This document shows positions 23,236-31,858 of a DNA stretch of 64,000 nt, piece by piece; the first letter of the stretch is position 1; every line of letters starts with the position of its first letter. Origin of the DNA: Nonomuraea helvata (GTDB lineage: Bacteria > Actinomycetota > Actinomycetes > Streptosporangiales > Streptosporangiaceae). Made by a program: the position numbers and the translations under genes. The notes below the pieces were generated by a model. The model was not told the origin of the DNA, ran no database searches, and was given only the letters and a program-made list of their open reading frames with translations. The stretch is from assembly GCF_039535785.1 (NCBI RefSeq), contig NZ_BAAAXV010000001.1:1302001-1366000 (forward strand), in the 5' to 3' direction.

Positions 23236-26226
23236 ATGCACAACAACAGGGGGCGAGATCCCATCGCCATCGTCGGCGCCGCCTGCCGGTTGCCGGGTGC
23301 GGAGAGCCCGGCCGACCTCTGGCAGATCGTCAGCGGCGGCCGGGACGTGATCGGGGTGATCCCGCAGGAGAGATTCGACATCGAAACCGCCTCCGGCCGC
23401 CGCAGGCCCGAGGTGCTGCGGGGCGCGGGCGGCTATCTGGACGACATCGCCGGGTTCGACGCGCGCTTCTTCGGCGTGACGCCGTTCGAGGCCCTGCGGA
23501 TGGACCCGCAGCAGCGGTTGCTCCTCGAGGTCACCTGGGAGGCGCTCGACGACGCGGGCATCCCGGGCGAGAGCCTGGCCGGGAGCGACACCGGCGTCTA
23601 CACGAGCCTGCTGCCCTCGGGCTACTGGGACCTGCTGCGCCGCTCGGGGATGTACGACATGCACGCCGCGCTCGGTGCGGCCGTCAGCGGCATCTTCCCC
23701 GGCCGCATCTCCACCCATCTCGACCTGCGCGGTCCCAGCATGGGCGTGGAGGCGGCCTGCGCGACGTCGCTGCTGGCGGTGCACGTGGCCTGCCGGGCGC
23801 TGTGGGCGGGCGAGATCGACCTGGCCATCGTCGGCGGCGCGAACCTGCAGATCGTGCCCGACCTGTATTTCGCGCTCGCCGACGCCGGCGTGCTGTCCGG
23901 CTCGGGCCTGTGCAAGTTCGGCGACGTCTCGGGGGACGGGTACGTGCGCAGCGAGGGCGTGGTGGCCCTGATACTCAAGCCGCTCTCGCGGGCCCTCGCC
24001 GACGGCGACCGCCCGTACGCGACGATCCTGGGCAGCGCCGCCACCCACGACGGCCGCACCGGCGGCTCGCTCGTCGCGCCCGGGCTGGAGGGGCACGAGA
24101 CGATGCTGCGCAAGGCCTATCTCGACGCCGGGGTCTCCCCCGGCGACGTCGACTACGTCGAGGCGCACGGGCCCGGCACCCCTGCCGGCGACCCGACCGA
24201 GCTGGCCGCGCTGAACCTGGTCATGCGGGAGGGCCGGGACCCGGGGCGGCGCTGCCTGGTCGGATCGGTCAAGTCCAACATCGGCCACACCGAGTTCGCG
24301 TCGGGGATGGCGGGGCTGCTCAAGACGGCCCTGGCCCTGCGGCACCGGACCATACCTCCGACGCTGCACGTGGTGGAGCCGCACGCCGTCCTGCGGGACC
24401 CGGCCGCGGCCATCGAGCTCGCGCTGCTCGCCCAGGACTGGCCGGAGCGGGGGGTGCCGGCCCTGGCGGGCGTCAACTCCTTCGGCATGTCGGGGACCAA
24501 CGTCCACGTCGTGCTCTCCGAGGCGCCGCGCCCGGCGCGTCCGCGTCGCACCGAGGCCCGGCCCAGCTACGTCCTGCCCCTGTCGGCGCGGGACCCTCGG
24601 GCGCTCGACGAGCTCGCGGGCGCGTACGCCGAACTGCTCGACACCGTGTACACCGTGGCCGACACCGTGGCCGAGGACGAGGGGTCCGGCCTCCACGACG
24701 TGTGCTTCAGCGCGGGCGCCCGGCGCTCGCACCACGAGTTCCGGCTGGCCGCGGTCGGCGACGACGCCCGCTCGCTGGCCGCGTCCCTGCGGGAGTTCCG
24801 CGCGAGCGGCCGGGGTGACGGGCGGTCGGTGCATGCCGGGGAGCGCCGCGCGGCCAAGCGGCCGAAGGTGGTGTTCGTCTTCCCCGGGCAGGGTGGCCAG
24901 TGGGCGGGCATGGGCAGGCAGTTGCTGGCCGCCGAGCCGGCCTTCGCCCGCCGCCTGCACGAGTGCTCGCGCGCGGTGGCCGCCGAGCTCGGGTGGTCCC
25001 CCGTGGACGTGCTGCTGCGCGGGGAGCGGTTGACGCGCGTGGACGAGGTCCAGCCGACGCTGTGGGCGATGCAGGTGGCGTTGGCCGCCGTGTGGCGCGA
25101 GTGGGGCGTCGAGCCCGACCTGCTCATCGGCCACAGCATGGGCGAGATCGCCGCGGCGGTCACCGCGGGCGCGCTGAGCGTGGCCGACGGCGCGGCCGTG
25201 GTCGCCCGGAGGAGCCGGCTGCTGCGCGAGCTGCGCACACCCGGCGCCATGTGGGCCGTGGGGCTCGGCGAGGAGGCGGCCCTGCAGGCCGTCGGCGAGC
25301 GCTCCGGCCAGGTCTGCGTGGGGGTGGTCAACAGCCGGCACTCCACGGTCCTGTCCGGCGACCCCGCGGAGCTGGAGCGGATCGTCGAGCCGCTGCGCCG
25401 CGACGGCGTCTTCTGCCGTCAGGTGGACGTGGACTACGCCTCGCACGCGCCGCAGGTGGAGCCGGTGCGCGAGGCGCTGCTGGAGGCGCTGTCCGGCGTC
25501 AGGCCCGGCCCCTGCTCCGTGTCCATCCACTCCAGCGCCTGGGACCGGGTCGTGGACGGCACGGAACTGAACGCCGGTTACTGGTTCGACAACCTGCGCC
25601 TGCCCGTGCGCTTCGCCGCCGCCTGCCAGGCCGCGCTCGCCGATGCCCGGCCCACCGTGTTCATCGAGATGAGCCCGCACCCGGTGCTGCAGACGGCGCT
25701 GGAGGAGGAGATCGAGGCGTCGGGCGCGAACGCGAGCGTCGTGCCCTGCCTGCGGAGGGACGTGCCGGACGCGGCCGCCCTCAGCGCCGCGCTCGGCCAG
25801 GCGTACGTGCTGGGCTGCCGTCCCCGCTGGGACCGCGTCCACGCGGAGGGCGAGTACGTCCGGCTGCCCGGCTACCCCTGGCAGCGGCGGCGGTTCTGGC
25901 CCGGCTCGGCCACGTCGCCCATTCCTCCCGAGCCCGCCCGCGAGCCCGTCCTCGCGCGGCGAGGACGCCCGGATCTGGCAGCTCTCTCCGAGACCGAGCT
26001 GACCGCTGTGGTGGCCGACCTGGCGTCCCAGATCCTCGCGGTGCCCGGCCACGAGATCGGGATGGATGTGCCGCTCACCCTGCTGGGGCTGGACTCCGTG
26101 CTGGCCACCAGGTTCCGCGAGCGGGTGCGGCGGGAGCTGGGCGTGGACGTGCCGGTCCGCAGCCTGCTCGGCCCGAGCACGCTGCTGGACCTGACCACCG
26201 AATTACGCTCGGCGGCGACCGTGTGA
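23236..26226 (+). CDS. Single-module type I polyketide synthase (KS-AT-ACP)
   Basis: About 996 aa. The ketosynthase starts at DPIAIVGAACRLPG and has a complete triad: Cys175 in EAACATS, His311 in EAHGPGTPAGD and His351 in SNIGHTEF. The acyltransferase has PGQGGQWAGMGR and Ser634 in GHSMGE; its YASH motif (734-737) predicts methylmalonyl-CoA. The ACP carries Ser954 in LGLDSVLATRF. No ketoreductase, dehydratase or thioesterase is present, so one unreduced extension is expected and release needs another enzyme, perhaps one of the nearby hydrolases. Earlier in-frame starts at 23155/23158 and 23206 cannot be excluded. A strong terminator follows. Confidence 0.88.
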   Translation: MHNNRGRDPIAIVGAACRLPGAESPADLWQIVSGGRDVIGVIPQERFDIETASGRRRPEVLRGAGGYLDDIAGFDARFFGVTPFEALRMDPQQRLLLEVTWEALDDAGIPGESLAGSDTGVYTSLLPSGYWDLLRRSGMYDMHAALGAAVSGIFPGRISTHLDLRGPSMGVEAACATSLLAVHVACRALWAGEIDLAIVGGANLQIVPDLYFALADAGVLSGSGLCKFGDVSGDGYVRSEGVVALILKPLSRALADGDRPYATILGSAATHDGRTGGSLVAPGLEGHETMLRKAYLDAGVSPGDVDYVEAHGPGTPAGDPTELAALNLVMREGRDPGRRCLVGSVKSNIGHTEFASGMAGLLKTALALRHRTIPPTLHVVEPHAVLRDPAAAIELALLAQDWPERGVPALAGVNSFGMSGTNVHVVLSEAPRPARPRRTEARPSYVLPLSARDPRALDELAGAYAELLDTVYTVADTVAEDEGSGLHDVCFSAGARRSHHEFRLAAVGDDARSLAASLREFRASGRGDGRSVHAGERRAAKRPKVVFVFPGQGGQWAGMGRQLLAAEPAFARRLHECSRAVAAELGWSPVDVLLRGERLTRVDEVQPTLWAMQVALAAVWREWGVEPDLLIGHSMGEIAAAVTAGALSVADGAAVVARRSRLLRELRTPGAMWAVGLGEEAALQAVGERSGQVCVGVVNSRHSTVLSGDPAELERIVEPLRRDGVFCRQVDVDYASHAPQVEPVREALLEALSGVRPGPCSVSIHSSAWDRVVDGTELNAGYWFDNLRLPVRFAAACQAALADARPTVFIEMSPHPVLQTALEEEIEASGANASVVPCLRRDVPDAAALSAALGQAYVLGCRPRWDRVHAEGEYVRLPGYPWQRRRFWPGSATSPIPPEPAREPVLARRGRPDLAALSETELTAVVADLASQILAVPGHEIGMDVPLTLLGLDSVLATRFRERVRRELGVDVPVRSLLGPSTLLDLTTELRSAATV

Positions 26227-26245
26227 GACAAGGCCGCCGCAGTCG

Positions 26246-26290
26246 GGAGACGGGGCTCCGGGACGTCCGGAGCCTCGTCTCCGCTCTTTT
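26246..26290 (+). terminator. 16-bp hairpin plus TTTT after the PKS gene
   Basis: The arms 26246-26261 and 26267-26282 pair over 16 bp with one G-U, a 5-base loop and TTTT at 26287-26290. It separates the PKS transcript from the membrane protein gene. Confidence 0.85.
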
Positions 26291-26361
26291 GAAGCTGGCA
26301 TTCCGACTACTAGCACTAACTGATTCTTGAGCATTCCAGTCAGGAGCCGGAGGATACGGGC

Positions 26362-27297
26362 ATGGTGACAGCCGTGTTGGGAACGCTGGCCGGCGCCGCG
26401 CTCGTGGCGGCGGTCTGGCTGAGCGTCGTGCTCACCGTGTTCACCCCCCGGGGCAGGCCGACCCGGCTGGTCCGCGGCGTCCTGCGGGCGTTCGCCGGCC
26501 CCATCCTCGCGATGGCCGGCCGGGTCCCGCCCGTGATCCGGGAGCCGCTGCTCGACCTGTGCGGGCCGCTGGCCGTCGTCACGGTGGCCGCGATCTGGCT
26601 CGGCGTGTCCACGGCCGGGTTCGCGCTGCTGGAGGGCACGCCGCTGCGTGAGGCCGAGTGGGCGTCCCGGCTGCTGATGGTGGCGGCCATCACGGCGTAC
26701 CTGGGGCATTTCCTGGCCGCCTACGCCCGGCGGGAGCGGCTGGTCGGCAGGCTGGGCGGCAACGTGTGCAACCCGCGCGACGCCGACACCATGCTCGCGG
26801 CCTACCTCAAGACCGGCTCACGCGACCATCTCGACACCATGTTCGCCGAGTGGACAGGGTGGATGGCCGAGGTGGAGCACTCCCACCTCGCCCATCCGGC
26901 GCTCACGTTCCGCCGCCCCGCGGGCGACCTCGACTGGCTCAAGGCCGCGGTCATCGTCCTGGACGCGGCCGCGCTCATCGAGGCGCTGGCGCCGAGCTGG
27001 GCCCCGGCGCACACGAAGGCCCTGCTCATGACGGGGACGCGCTGCATGCACCGGCTGGCCCGCGGGCTGTGCATCACGCTGCCGCCCATCCCGGTGAGCC
27101 TGCAGGGACGTGAGGAGCGCAACTTCTCCGACACGCTGCTGCTGGTGCACGAGGCGGGGCTGCCGGCCGAGCGCGACCCGCAGAAGGCGTGGACCGTCTT
27201 CCAGGACCTCCGCACCGGGTACGCCCCGCACGCCTACGCCATCGAGACCCGGCTCCGTTACGACCGGGTCGAGGAGCCGGACGACGTCTGCGACTGA
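26362..27297 (+). CDS. Unrecognised membrane protein
   Basis: A 311-aa protein I cannot assign. Hydrophobic segments lie at about residues 4-27, 60-85 and 100-118 (LLMVAAITAYLGHFLAAYA), so the N-terminal third is membrane-embedded and the remaining about 190 residues are probably cytosolic and helical. No pore filter, transporter or catalytic motif was seen. GGAGG precedes the ATG at good spacing. It stands alone after the PKS terminator, and its last 40 bases overlap the 3' end of the convergent nucleotidyltransferase gene. Confidence 0.6.
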   Translation: MVTAVLGTLAGAALVAAVWLSVVLTVFTPRGRPTRLVRGVLRAFAGPILAMAGRVPPVIREPLLDLCGPLAVVTVAAIWLGVSTAGFALLEGTPLREAEWASRLLMVAAITAYLGHFLAAYARRERLVGRLGGNVCNPRDADTMLAAYLKTGSRDHLDTMFAEWTGWMAEVEHSHLAHPALTFRRPAGDLDWLKAAVIVLDAAALIEALAPSWAPAHTKALLMTGTRCMHRLARGLCITLPPIPVSLQGREERNFSDTLLLVHEAGLPAERDPQKAWTVFQDLRTGYAPHAYAIETRLRYDRVEEPDDVCD

Positions 27298-28595
27298 CGC
27301 CCGCCGGCGTGCCCGGCCCCTGTGCCGGATCCTGTCCCGGCCCCTGTCCCGGATCCTGTCCCGGATCCTGTCACGGTCTGTCCTGGATAGGCGATGACGC
27401 CGCTGAGGCCGGCGCCCTCGGCGACGCGTACCTCGTGGCCGAGCGCGGTGAAGCCGCCGATGACGGCGGGGCGCTCCAGCGACGAGTCCACCCTCGCCAT
27501 CACGCCCACGTACGCGTCGCTGAGCCGCGCGCCGGGCCCGATGATCGCGCCGTCCAGGCAGGCCACCCGTTCCAGGCGGCACCACGGGTGCAGGTCCGCC
27601 TCGTCGCCGACGTACGAGTCGCGCAGCACGACACCGGGGCCGATCTCGACGTCCCGGCCGATCCACGCGCCCGGCCCCACGTGCACGAGCCCGGCGGCCA
27701 GCTTCTCGGCCAGCGTCAGCCCGCTGACCTCGTCGCGCCGCGCCAGCGAGGCGGGGTGGATCACGGGCCGGTCCGGGAGCCGCAGGCCCGGGTAGCCGCC
27801 GGCCAGGGCCTCGGCCATGGTGAGCAGGTACTCGCGGGGGTTGCCCAGGTCGCCCACCTTGGCAAGGGGCGAGCACATGACCCGGTGGCCGCGCGACACC
27901 AGCCACGGCAGCAGGTCGCCGCCCCAGTCGAGCCCCTGCCGGGCCAGCGCCGCCAGCTCGTCGGTGGCGGCCAGCGCGCGCAGCCTGGCGCAGTCCACCA
28001 GATAGAGGCCGGCGTTGATGGGCACTCTGTCCGAGTCGTCGGCCACCGCCGCGATGGTCTCCATGGGCGGTTTCTCGATGAACCGCTCGATCCGGCCGGC
28101 GCCGTCCGCGAGCACCAGTCCGTACGTCCCCGCCACCTCCGCCGCCGTCCGATGGACCAGGCCGACCGTCACCACCGCCTTGCTCGCCAGGTGGTCACGC
28201 GCCAGCGCCGCCAGGTCGAACTCGAAGAGCGAGTCCGTCGGGAACACCAGGGCGTGGCCGAGCAGGCCGTGCTCCTCGATCACGCTGAGCGTCGCCTGCC
28301 CCGAGCCGGTGTTGAACCGGTCCGTACGCGGCCGCGAATACCGCACCGAGACTCCGAGCCGCTCGCCGTACCCCAGAGCCTCCTTGACCTGGTAACGATT
28401 CTCCCGGCCGTTGGCCGCCACATGGAAACTCGTTATCCCCTGGTCGCGCAGCCCCGCGACGAGCCATTCGATGACCGGCCGCCCGAGAAAAGGGACGGCG
28501 GCCTTGCTCCTTATGTGACCGGAACCCTCGAGGGTGAGCGGGCGGGCGCGGAGTCCGCGTCCGCCCGCCAGCGCGATGGCGGCAATGGAAAGCAT
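27258..28595 (-). CDS. Sugar nucleotidyltransferase with left-handed beta-helix tail
   Basis: About 445 aa. The N-terminal NTP_transferase domain begins with IAAIALAGGRGLRARPLT and has the downstream Lys in SKAAVPFLG; INAGLYLVD and FIEKPP are typical of glucose/mannose-1-phosphate nucleotidyltransferases. Residues about 310-415 form a hexapeptide beta-helix (DVEIGPGVVL, AIIGPGARLSDAYVG). The last about 35 residues are a low-complexity Gly/Thr/Ser tail encoded by five 12-bp repeats. The ATG at 28595 has TTGGAG upstream. It should activate a sugar phosphate for cell-wall, glycogen or natural-product use. Its 3' end overlaps the convergent membrane protein gene. Confidence 0.82.
   Translation of the reverse strand: MLSIAAIALAGGRGLRARPLTLEGSGHIRSKAAVPFLGRPVIEWLVAGLRDQGITSFHVAANGRENRYQVKEALGYGERLGVSVRYSRPRTDRFNTGSGQATLSVIEEHGLLGHALVFPTDSLFEFDLAALARDHLASKAVVTVGLVHRTAAEVAGTYGLVLADGAGRIERFIEKPPMETIAAVADDSDRVPINAGLYLVDCARLRALAATDELAALARQGLDWGGDLLPWLVSRGHRVMCSPLAKVGDLGNPREYLLTMAEALAGGYPGLRLPDRPVIHPASLARRDEVSGLTLAEKLAAGLVHVGPGAWIGRDVEIGPGVVLRDSYVGDEADLHPWCRLERVACLDGAIIGPGARLSDAYVGVMARVDSSLERPAVIGGFTALGHEVRVAEGAGLSGVIAYPGQTVTGSGTGSGTGAGTGSGTGAGHAGGRQSQTSSGSSTRS
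27312..27371. repeat. Five 12-bp tandem repeats encoding a Gly-rich tail
   Basis: The units at 27312, 27324, 27336, 27348 and 27360 alternate between two variants (CCCGGATCCTGT and CCCGGCCCCTGT types). In the minus-strand gene each unit encodes Thr-Gly-Ser/Ala-Gly. The number of units is likely to vary between strains. Confidence 0.9.
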
Positions 28596-28796
28596 GGAAA
28601 TCTCCAAGGACAGCGGGCGGTGACCCATTCGTACCATTCGCGCCCGGAATATGGCCTGTTTCGGCCGCCGAACGCCGTTATTTCGTCAGGTCCGGGTCTG
28701 ACAAAAGCGCCGTGGCTCCGTTAAGTCAGGGTGCCGCCGGCGCGGGCCGGATATTTATCGTGGGCCTCCCTGACGTGTCTCGCCGAGGAGGAGACC

Positions 28797-29795
28797 GTGC
28801 GCGCAGCCGTCATCACGCAACTCAACTCCGCATGGGAGTTCCAGGACCTCGCCGATCCCGAGCCCGGGCCCGGCCAGGTCGTCGTACGCATTCACGCGTG
28901 CGGCATGTGCTTCAGCGACGTGCTGGTCCACCGTGGCCACTGGCCGGTGCGGCTGCCGATCGTGCCGGGGCACGAGCCCGTGGGCGAGGTGGTGGCGCTC
29001 GGTCCCGGCGCCACCACCCTGCGGGTGGGCGACCGGGTGGGCGTCTCGTGGATGCAGCGCGGCGAGGGGCGCTGCCTCCAGTGCCAGAGCTGGCACCCGG
29101 TGGCCTGTGAGCACACCACGACCTGGATGGACATGGGCGGCGGCTACGCCGACCTGATGGTGGCCTGGGAGTCGGGGTGCACGCTGCTGCCCGACGGCCT
29201 GGACTACACCGACGCGGCGGTGGCCTTCTGCGCCGGCTTCACCTCGATGAGCGGCCTGCGCAACGCCGACCCCCGGCCGGGCGAGCGCGTCTGTGTACTG
29301 GGCGTCGGCGGGCTCGGGCACATGGCGGTGCAACTGGCCGCCGCCATCGGCCTGGAGACGGTCGTACTCACCACCTCGCCCGACAAGGCGGAGTACGCCG
29401 AGGAACTGGGCGCCGCGCAGGGCGTCGTGGTCGGCGACGACCCCGGCAAGGCGCTGGCCGACGCCGGCGGCGCCGACATCATCCTGGCCACCACCACCTC
29501 GGCGGACCTCGTCGCCCGCGTGCTGTCCGGCCTGCGCTACGGCGGCCGGCTGGTCACGATGGGCGTCACCGGCCCGCTGCAGATCGACGACATGATGACG
29601 CTGCTGTTCAAGCAGTGCTCCATCAAGGGCAGCACCCACAACAACCGCTCCGACCTGGTCGAGGTGCTCACGCTGATGGCCGCGGGCAAGGTCAGGCCGC
29701 GCGTGGAGACCTACCCGTTCGCCGAGATCAACGAGGTGCTCAAGCGGGTGGAGGCAGGCCAGGTGCGCTACCGCGCCGTACTCACCCCCAACTGA
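28797..29795 (+). CDS. Zinc-type alcohol dehydrogenase (MDR superfamily), structural zinc site incomplete
   Basis: A 332-aa medium-chain dehydrogenase. Catalytic zinc ligands are seen in HACGMCFSD and GHEPVGEVV. The Rossmann motif is VLGVGGLGHMAVQLA. The structural-zinc lobe reads CLQCQSWHPVAC, so the first of the four usual Cys residues is missing. It resembles the cinnamyl-alcohol-dehydrogenase-like group. GAGGAGGAG precedes the GTG at 28797, which I chose over an upstream ATG at 28731. It heads a seven- to eight-gene run to 35488 and probably interconverts an alcohol and aldehyde in the pathway. Confidence 0.88.
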   Translation: MRAAVITQLNSAWEFQDLADPEPGPGQVVVRIHACGMCFSDVLVHRGHWPVRLPIVPGHEPVGEVVALGPGATTLRVGDRVGVSWMQRGEGRCLQCQSWHPVACEHTTTWMDMGGGYADLMVAWESGCTLLPDGLDYTDAAVAFCAGFTSMSGLRNADPRPGERVCVLGVGGLGHMAVQLAAAIGLETVVLTTSPDKAEYAEELGAAQGVVVGDDPGKALADAGGADIILATTTSADLVARVLSGLRYGGRLVTMGVTGPLQIDDMMTLLFKQCSIKGSTHNNRSDLVEVLTLMAAGKVRPRVETYPFAEINEVLKRVEAGQVRYRAVLTPN

Positions 29796-29808
29796 GGAGG
29801 ACCCCCGC

Positions 29809-31092
29809 ATGTCCGAGCCCCCGATCGTCATAGCGAACCGGGAGCACCTGTGGTGGCTGCTCAACGAGGCCTCACAGCTGGAACACATGATCCTGAGCCA
29901 GTACCTCTTCGCCGAGGCCAGCCTCAAGAGCGGGACGGAGGACGGCCTGACGGCCGAGCAGGCGGACGCGGTCGCCGGCTGGCGCAGGATCCTGCACTCC
30001 ATCGCGGTCGAGGAGATGCTGCACCTGGCGCTGGTGTCCAACCTGCTGGCCGCCATCGGCGCGGCGCCCACCTTCGGCCGCCCGAACTTCCCGCAGCGCT
30101 CGGGGTACTTCCCGTCCGGCATCCAGCTCGACCTGCTGCCATTCGGCGAGCAGGCGCTGCGGCACTTCCTGTACCTGGAACGCCCCGAGGGCATGCAGCT
30201 GCAGGACGCCGCGGAGTTCCGGCCGGTGCCGCCCACCCGCGCCCGGCTCGACCCCGCCGATCTCATGCCCAGGGGCCAGGAGTACGAGACGATCGGCCAC
30301 CTGTACCGCGGGATCGAGGAGGGACTGCGGGCGCTCTGCGCCCAGCTCGGAGAGCCCGCCGTGTTCGTCGGGTCCCCGAGCGCCCAGGCCACGCCGCAGC
30401 TGTTCCGCTGGCCGCAGCTCGTCGCGGTCACGGATCTGAAGTCGGCGTTCACCGCGATCGATCTCATCATCGAGCAGGGCGAGGGCGCGCGCGGCGACTG
30501 GCAGCAGGCCCACTACGGGCGCTTCCTCAAGGTGTGGCGGGAGTACGAGGAGCTGCGGGCGCGCGACCCGGGCTTCGACCCGGCGCGGCCGGCGCTCGCC
30601 GCCTTCCTCAAACAGCCCTACGACATCGCGGACCCCCAGCCGCTCATCACCGATCCCGGCACCCGCAGGACGGCCGAGCTGGCCGCGGTGGCCTACGAGC
30701 TGGTGCTGCACCTGCTGACCAGGTTCTTCACGCACACCGACGAGAGCGAGGAGCAGCTGGGCCTGCTCGTCGGCACGTCGATCAGCATGATGGCCGACGT
30801 GCTGCGGCCGCTGGCCGCCGCCATGACCACACTGCCCGTCGGCCCCGAGCACCCCGGCCGCACGGCGGGCTTCGCCTTCGAGATGTACTACGCCATGAGC
30901 AACTTCGTGCCCTGGCGCGAGCCCTCGTGGGCGCTGCTGCACGAGCGCATGCGGGTGCTCGTGGAGCGCTGCAGGGCCGCCGAGAAGGCCGGAGGCCCGG
31001 CGTCCGCGGTCGCCGCGTCGGCCGGGATCCGGGCGGCCGAGCTGGCCGAGCGGGTACGCGCGCACGTGCCGCCGAGGCTGCTCCCGTCGTAG
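29809..31092 (+). CDS. Ferritin-like protein of the VioB/RebD N-terminal type
   Basis: A 427-aa protein with an N-terminal ferritin-like fold (PF12902 type). Probable diiron or metal ligands lie in LEHMILSQYLFAE and IAVEEMLHLALVSNLLAAIG (ExxH pattern). This domain occurs in VioB, RebD and StaD, which couple indole-3-pyruvate imines in bisindole biosynthesis, and in stand-alone relatives of unknown function. This protein lacks the second VioB half. AGGAGG precedes the ATG, which lies 13 bases after the dehydrogenase stop. A coupling or oxidative step in the pathway is inferred. Confidence 0.75.
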   Translation: MSEPPIVIANREHLWWLLNEASQLEHMILSQYLFAEASLKSGTEDGLTAEQADAVAGWRRILHSIAVEEMLHLALVSNLLAAIGAAPTFGRPNFPQRSGYFPSGIQLDLLPFGEQALRHFLYLERPEGMQLQDAAEFRPVPPTRARLDPADLMPRGQEYETIGHLYRGIEEGLRALCAQLGEPAVFVGSPSAQATPQLFRWPQLVAVTDLKSAFTAIDLIIEQGEGARGDWQQAHYGRFLKVWREYEELRARDPGFDPARPALAAFLKQPYDIADPQPLITDPGTRRTAELAAVAYELVLHLLTRFFTHTDESEEQLGLLVGTSISMMADVLRPLAAAMTTLPVGPEHPGRTAGFAFEMYYAMSNFVPWREPSWALLHERMRVLVERCRAAEKAGGPASAVAASAGIRAAELAERVRAHVPPRLLPS

Positions 31093-31115
31093 GACTTCAC
31101 GAATTACCTCGCGCC

Positions 31116-31165
31116 GCCCGGCCGACTTGCCAATGTACGCGTCGGCTCTTTGACGTCGGCCGGGC
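31116..31165. terminator. 11-bp inverted repeat between ferritin-like and unknown genes
   Basis: GCCCGGCCGAC (31116-31126) pairs exactly with GTCGGCCGGGC (31155-31165) around a 28-base loop. It could be a partial terminator or a regulatory hairpin. The large loop makes it weaker than the others. Confidence 0.4.
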
Positions 31166-31198
31166 CGCCGTAAAAAGAATTGACTCATGCGAGGTGTG

Positions 31199-31858
31199 AT
31201 GGAAACCAGCGCCGAATTCATGGTCGAGGAACTCTCCGGCCGATGGCGCAGCCCGGTCGCCGCCGAAGTATTCCCAGGAATATTCGGGGTGGACGACTTC
31301 TGGCTGCACAGTCCTTTCTGGGCCATTCATTTCAACGCCTACAAGGACCCCGGCTGCGACAGCCGGCTCTTCGAGCTCATCATCACGGGCATGTTCCAGC
31401 TGCTCGGGCCGAGTGAGCGGACCCCCGGCGCGCGCGACGCCGATTTCTCCCGGACCAAGGTCTGCCTGCGCCTGTTCGACACCGGGCTCGTCGCCGGCGC
31501 CGACGAGGTGAAGGCGGGCGACGGTCACTGGCGGCTCGGCGAGTGGCAGGACGTCTCCCACGGCGGCTGCTCGATCCTGGACCTGCCGGGCGTGGACGAG
31601 TGCCCGCGGGAGTACGACCTGCTCGGCCTGGCCCGCTCGCACGGCCGGGACGGCGACAGGCTCTACTTCGGCCAGCGCCACCACGACGAGCTCGGCTCGA
31701 TCTGGACCCGCCGCGCCCCCGGCCTGCTCGACTACTACGTCGTCCGCGTGGTCGGAGCTCCGCCCCAGGTCGGGGACGGCGCGGAGTGGGGGCCGGCGGA
31801 GTGGACCCACGTCACGAGCTCGTACACCCTCAGCCCCGACGATCGGAGACCCTCGTGA
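31199..31858 (+). CDS. Unrecognised 219-aa soluble protein
   Basis: I do not recognise this family. It has no signal peptide or membrane segment. It is rich in Trp, His and acidic residues, with notable clusters FWLHSPFWAIHFNAY, WQDVSHGGCSIL and YFGQRHHDELGS; the His/Asp clusters could bind metal. The ATG at 31199 is chosen because GAGG lies five bases upstream; ATG 31187 would add four residues. Its stop overlaps the GTG of the next dehydrogenase by four bases, so it belongs to the biosynthetic operon and may be a tailoring enzyme. Confidence 0.6.
   Translation: METSAEFMVEELSGRWRSPVAAEVFPGIFGVDDFWLHSPFWAIHFNAYKDPGCDSRLFELIITGMFQLLGPSERTPGARDADFSRTKVCLRLFDTGLVAGADEVKAGDGHWRLGEWQDVSHGGCSILDLPGVDECPREYDLLGLARSHGRDGDRLYFGQRHHDELGSIWTRRAPGLLDYYVVRVVGAPPQVGDGAEWGPAEWTHVTSSYTLSPDDRRPS

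Noticed and set aside
23119..26052. Long open frame on the minus strand (about 977 codons) opposite the PKS gene
   Set aside because: Its translation is low-complexity Arg/Gly/Ala/His with no domain, while the plus strand shows an intact KS-AT-ACP protein. GC-rich DNA often gives such antisense frames.
29809..31092. Complete bisindole (violacein/rebeccamycin-type) pathway
   Set aside because: Only the ferritin-like half of VioB is present; no tryptophan oxidase, cytochrome P450 or monooxygenase is seen.
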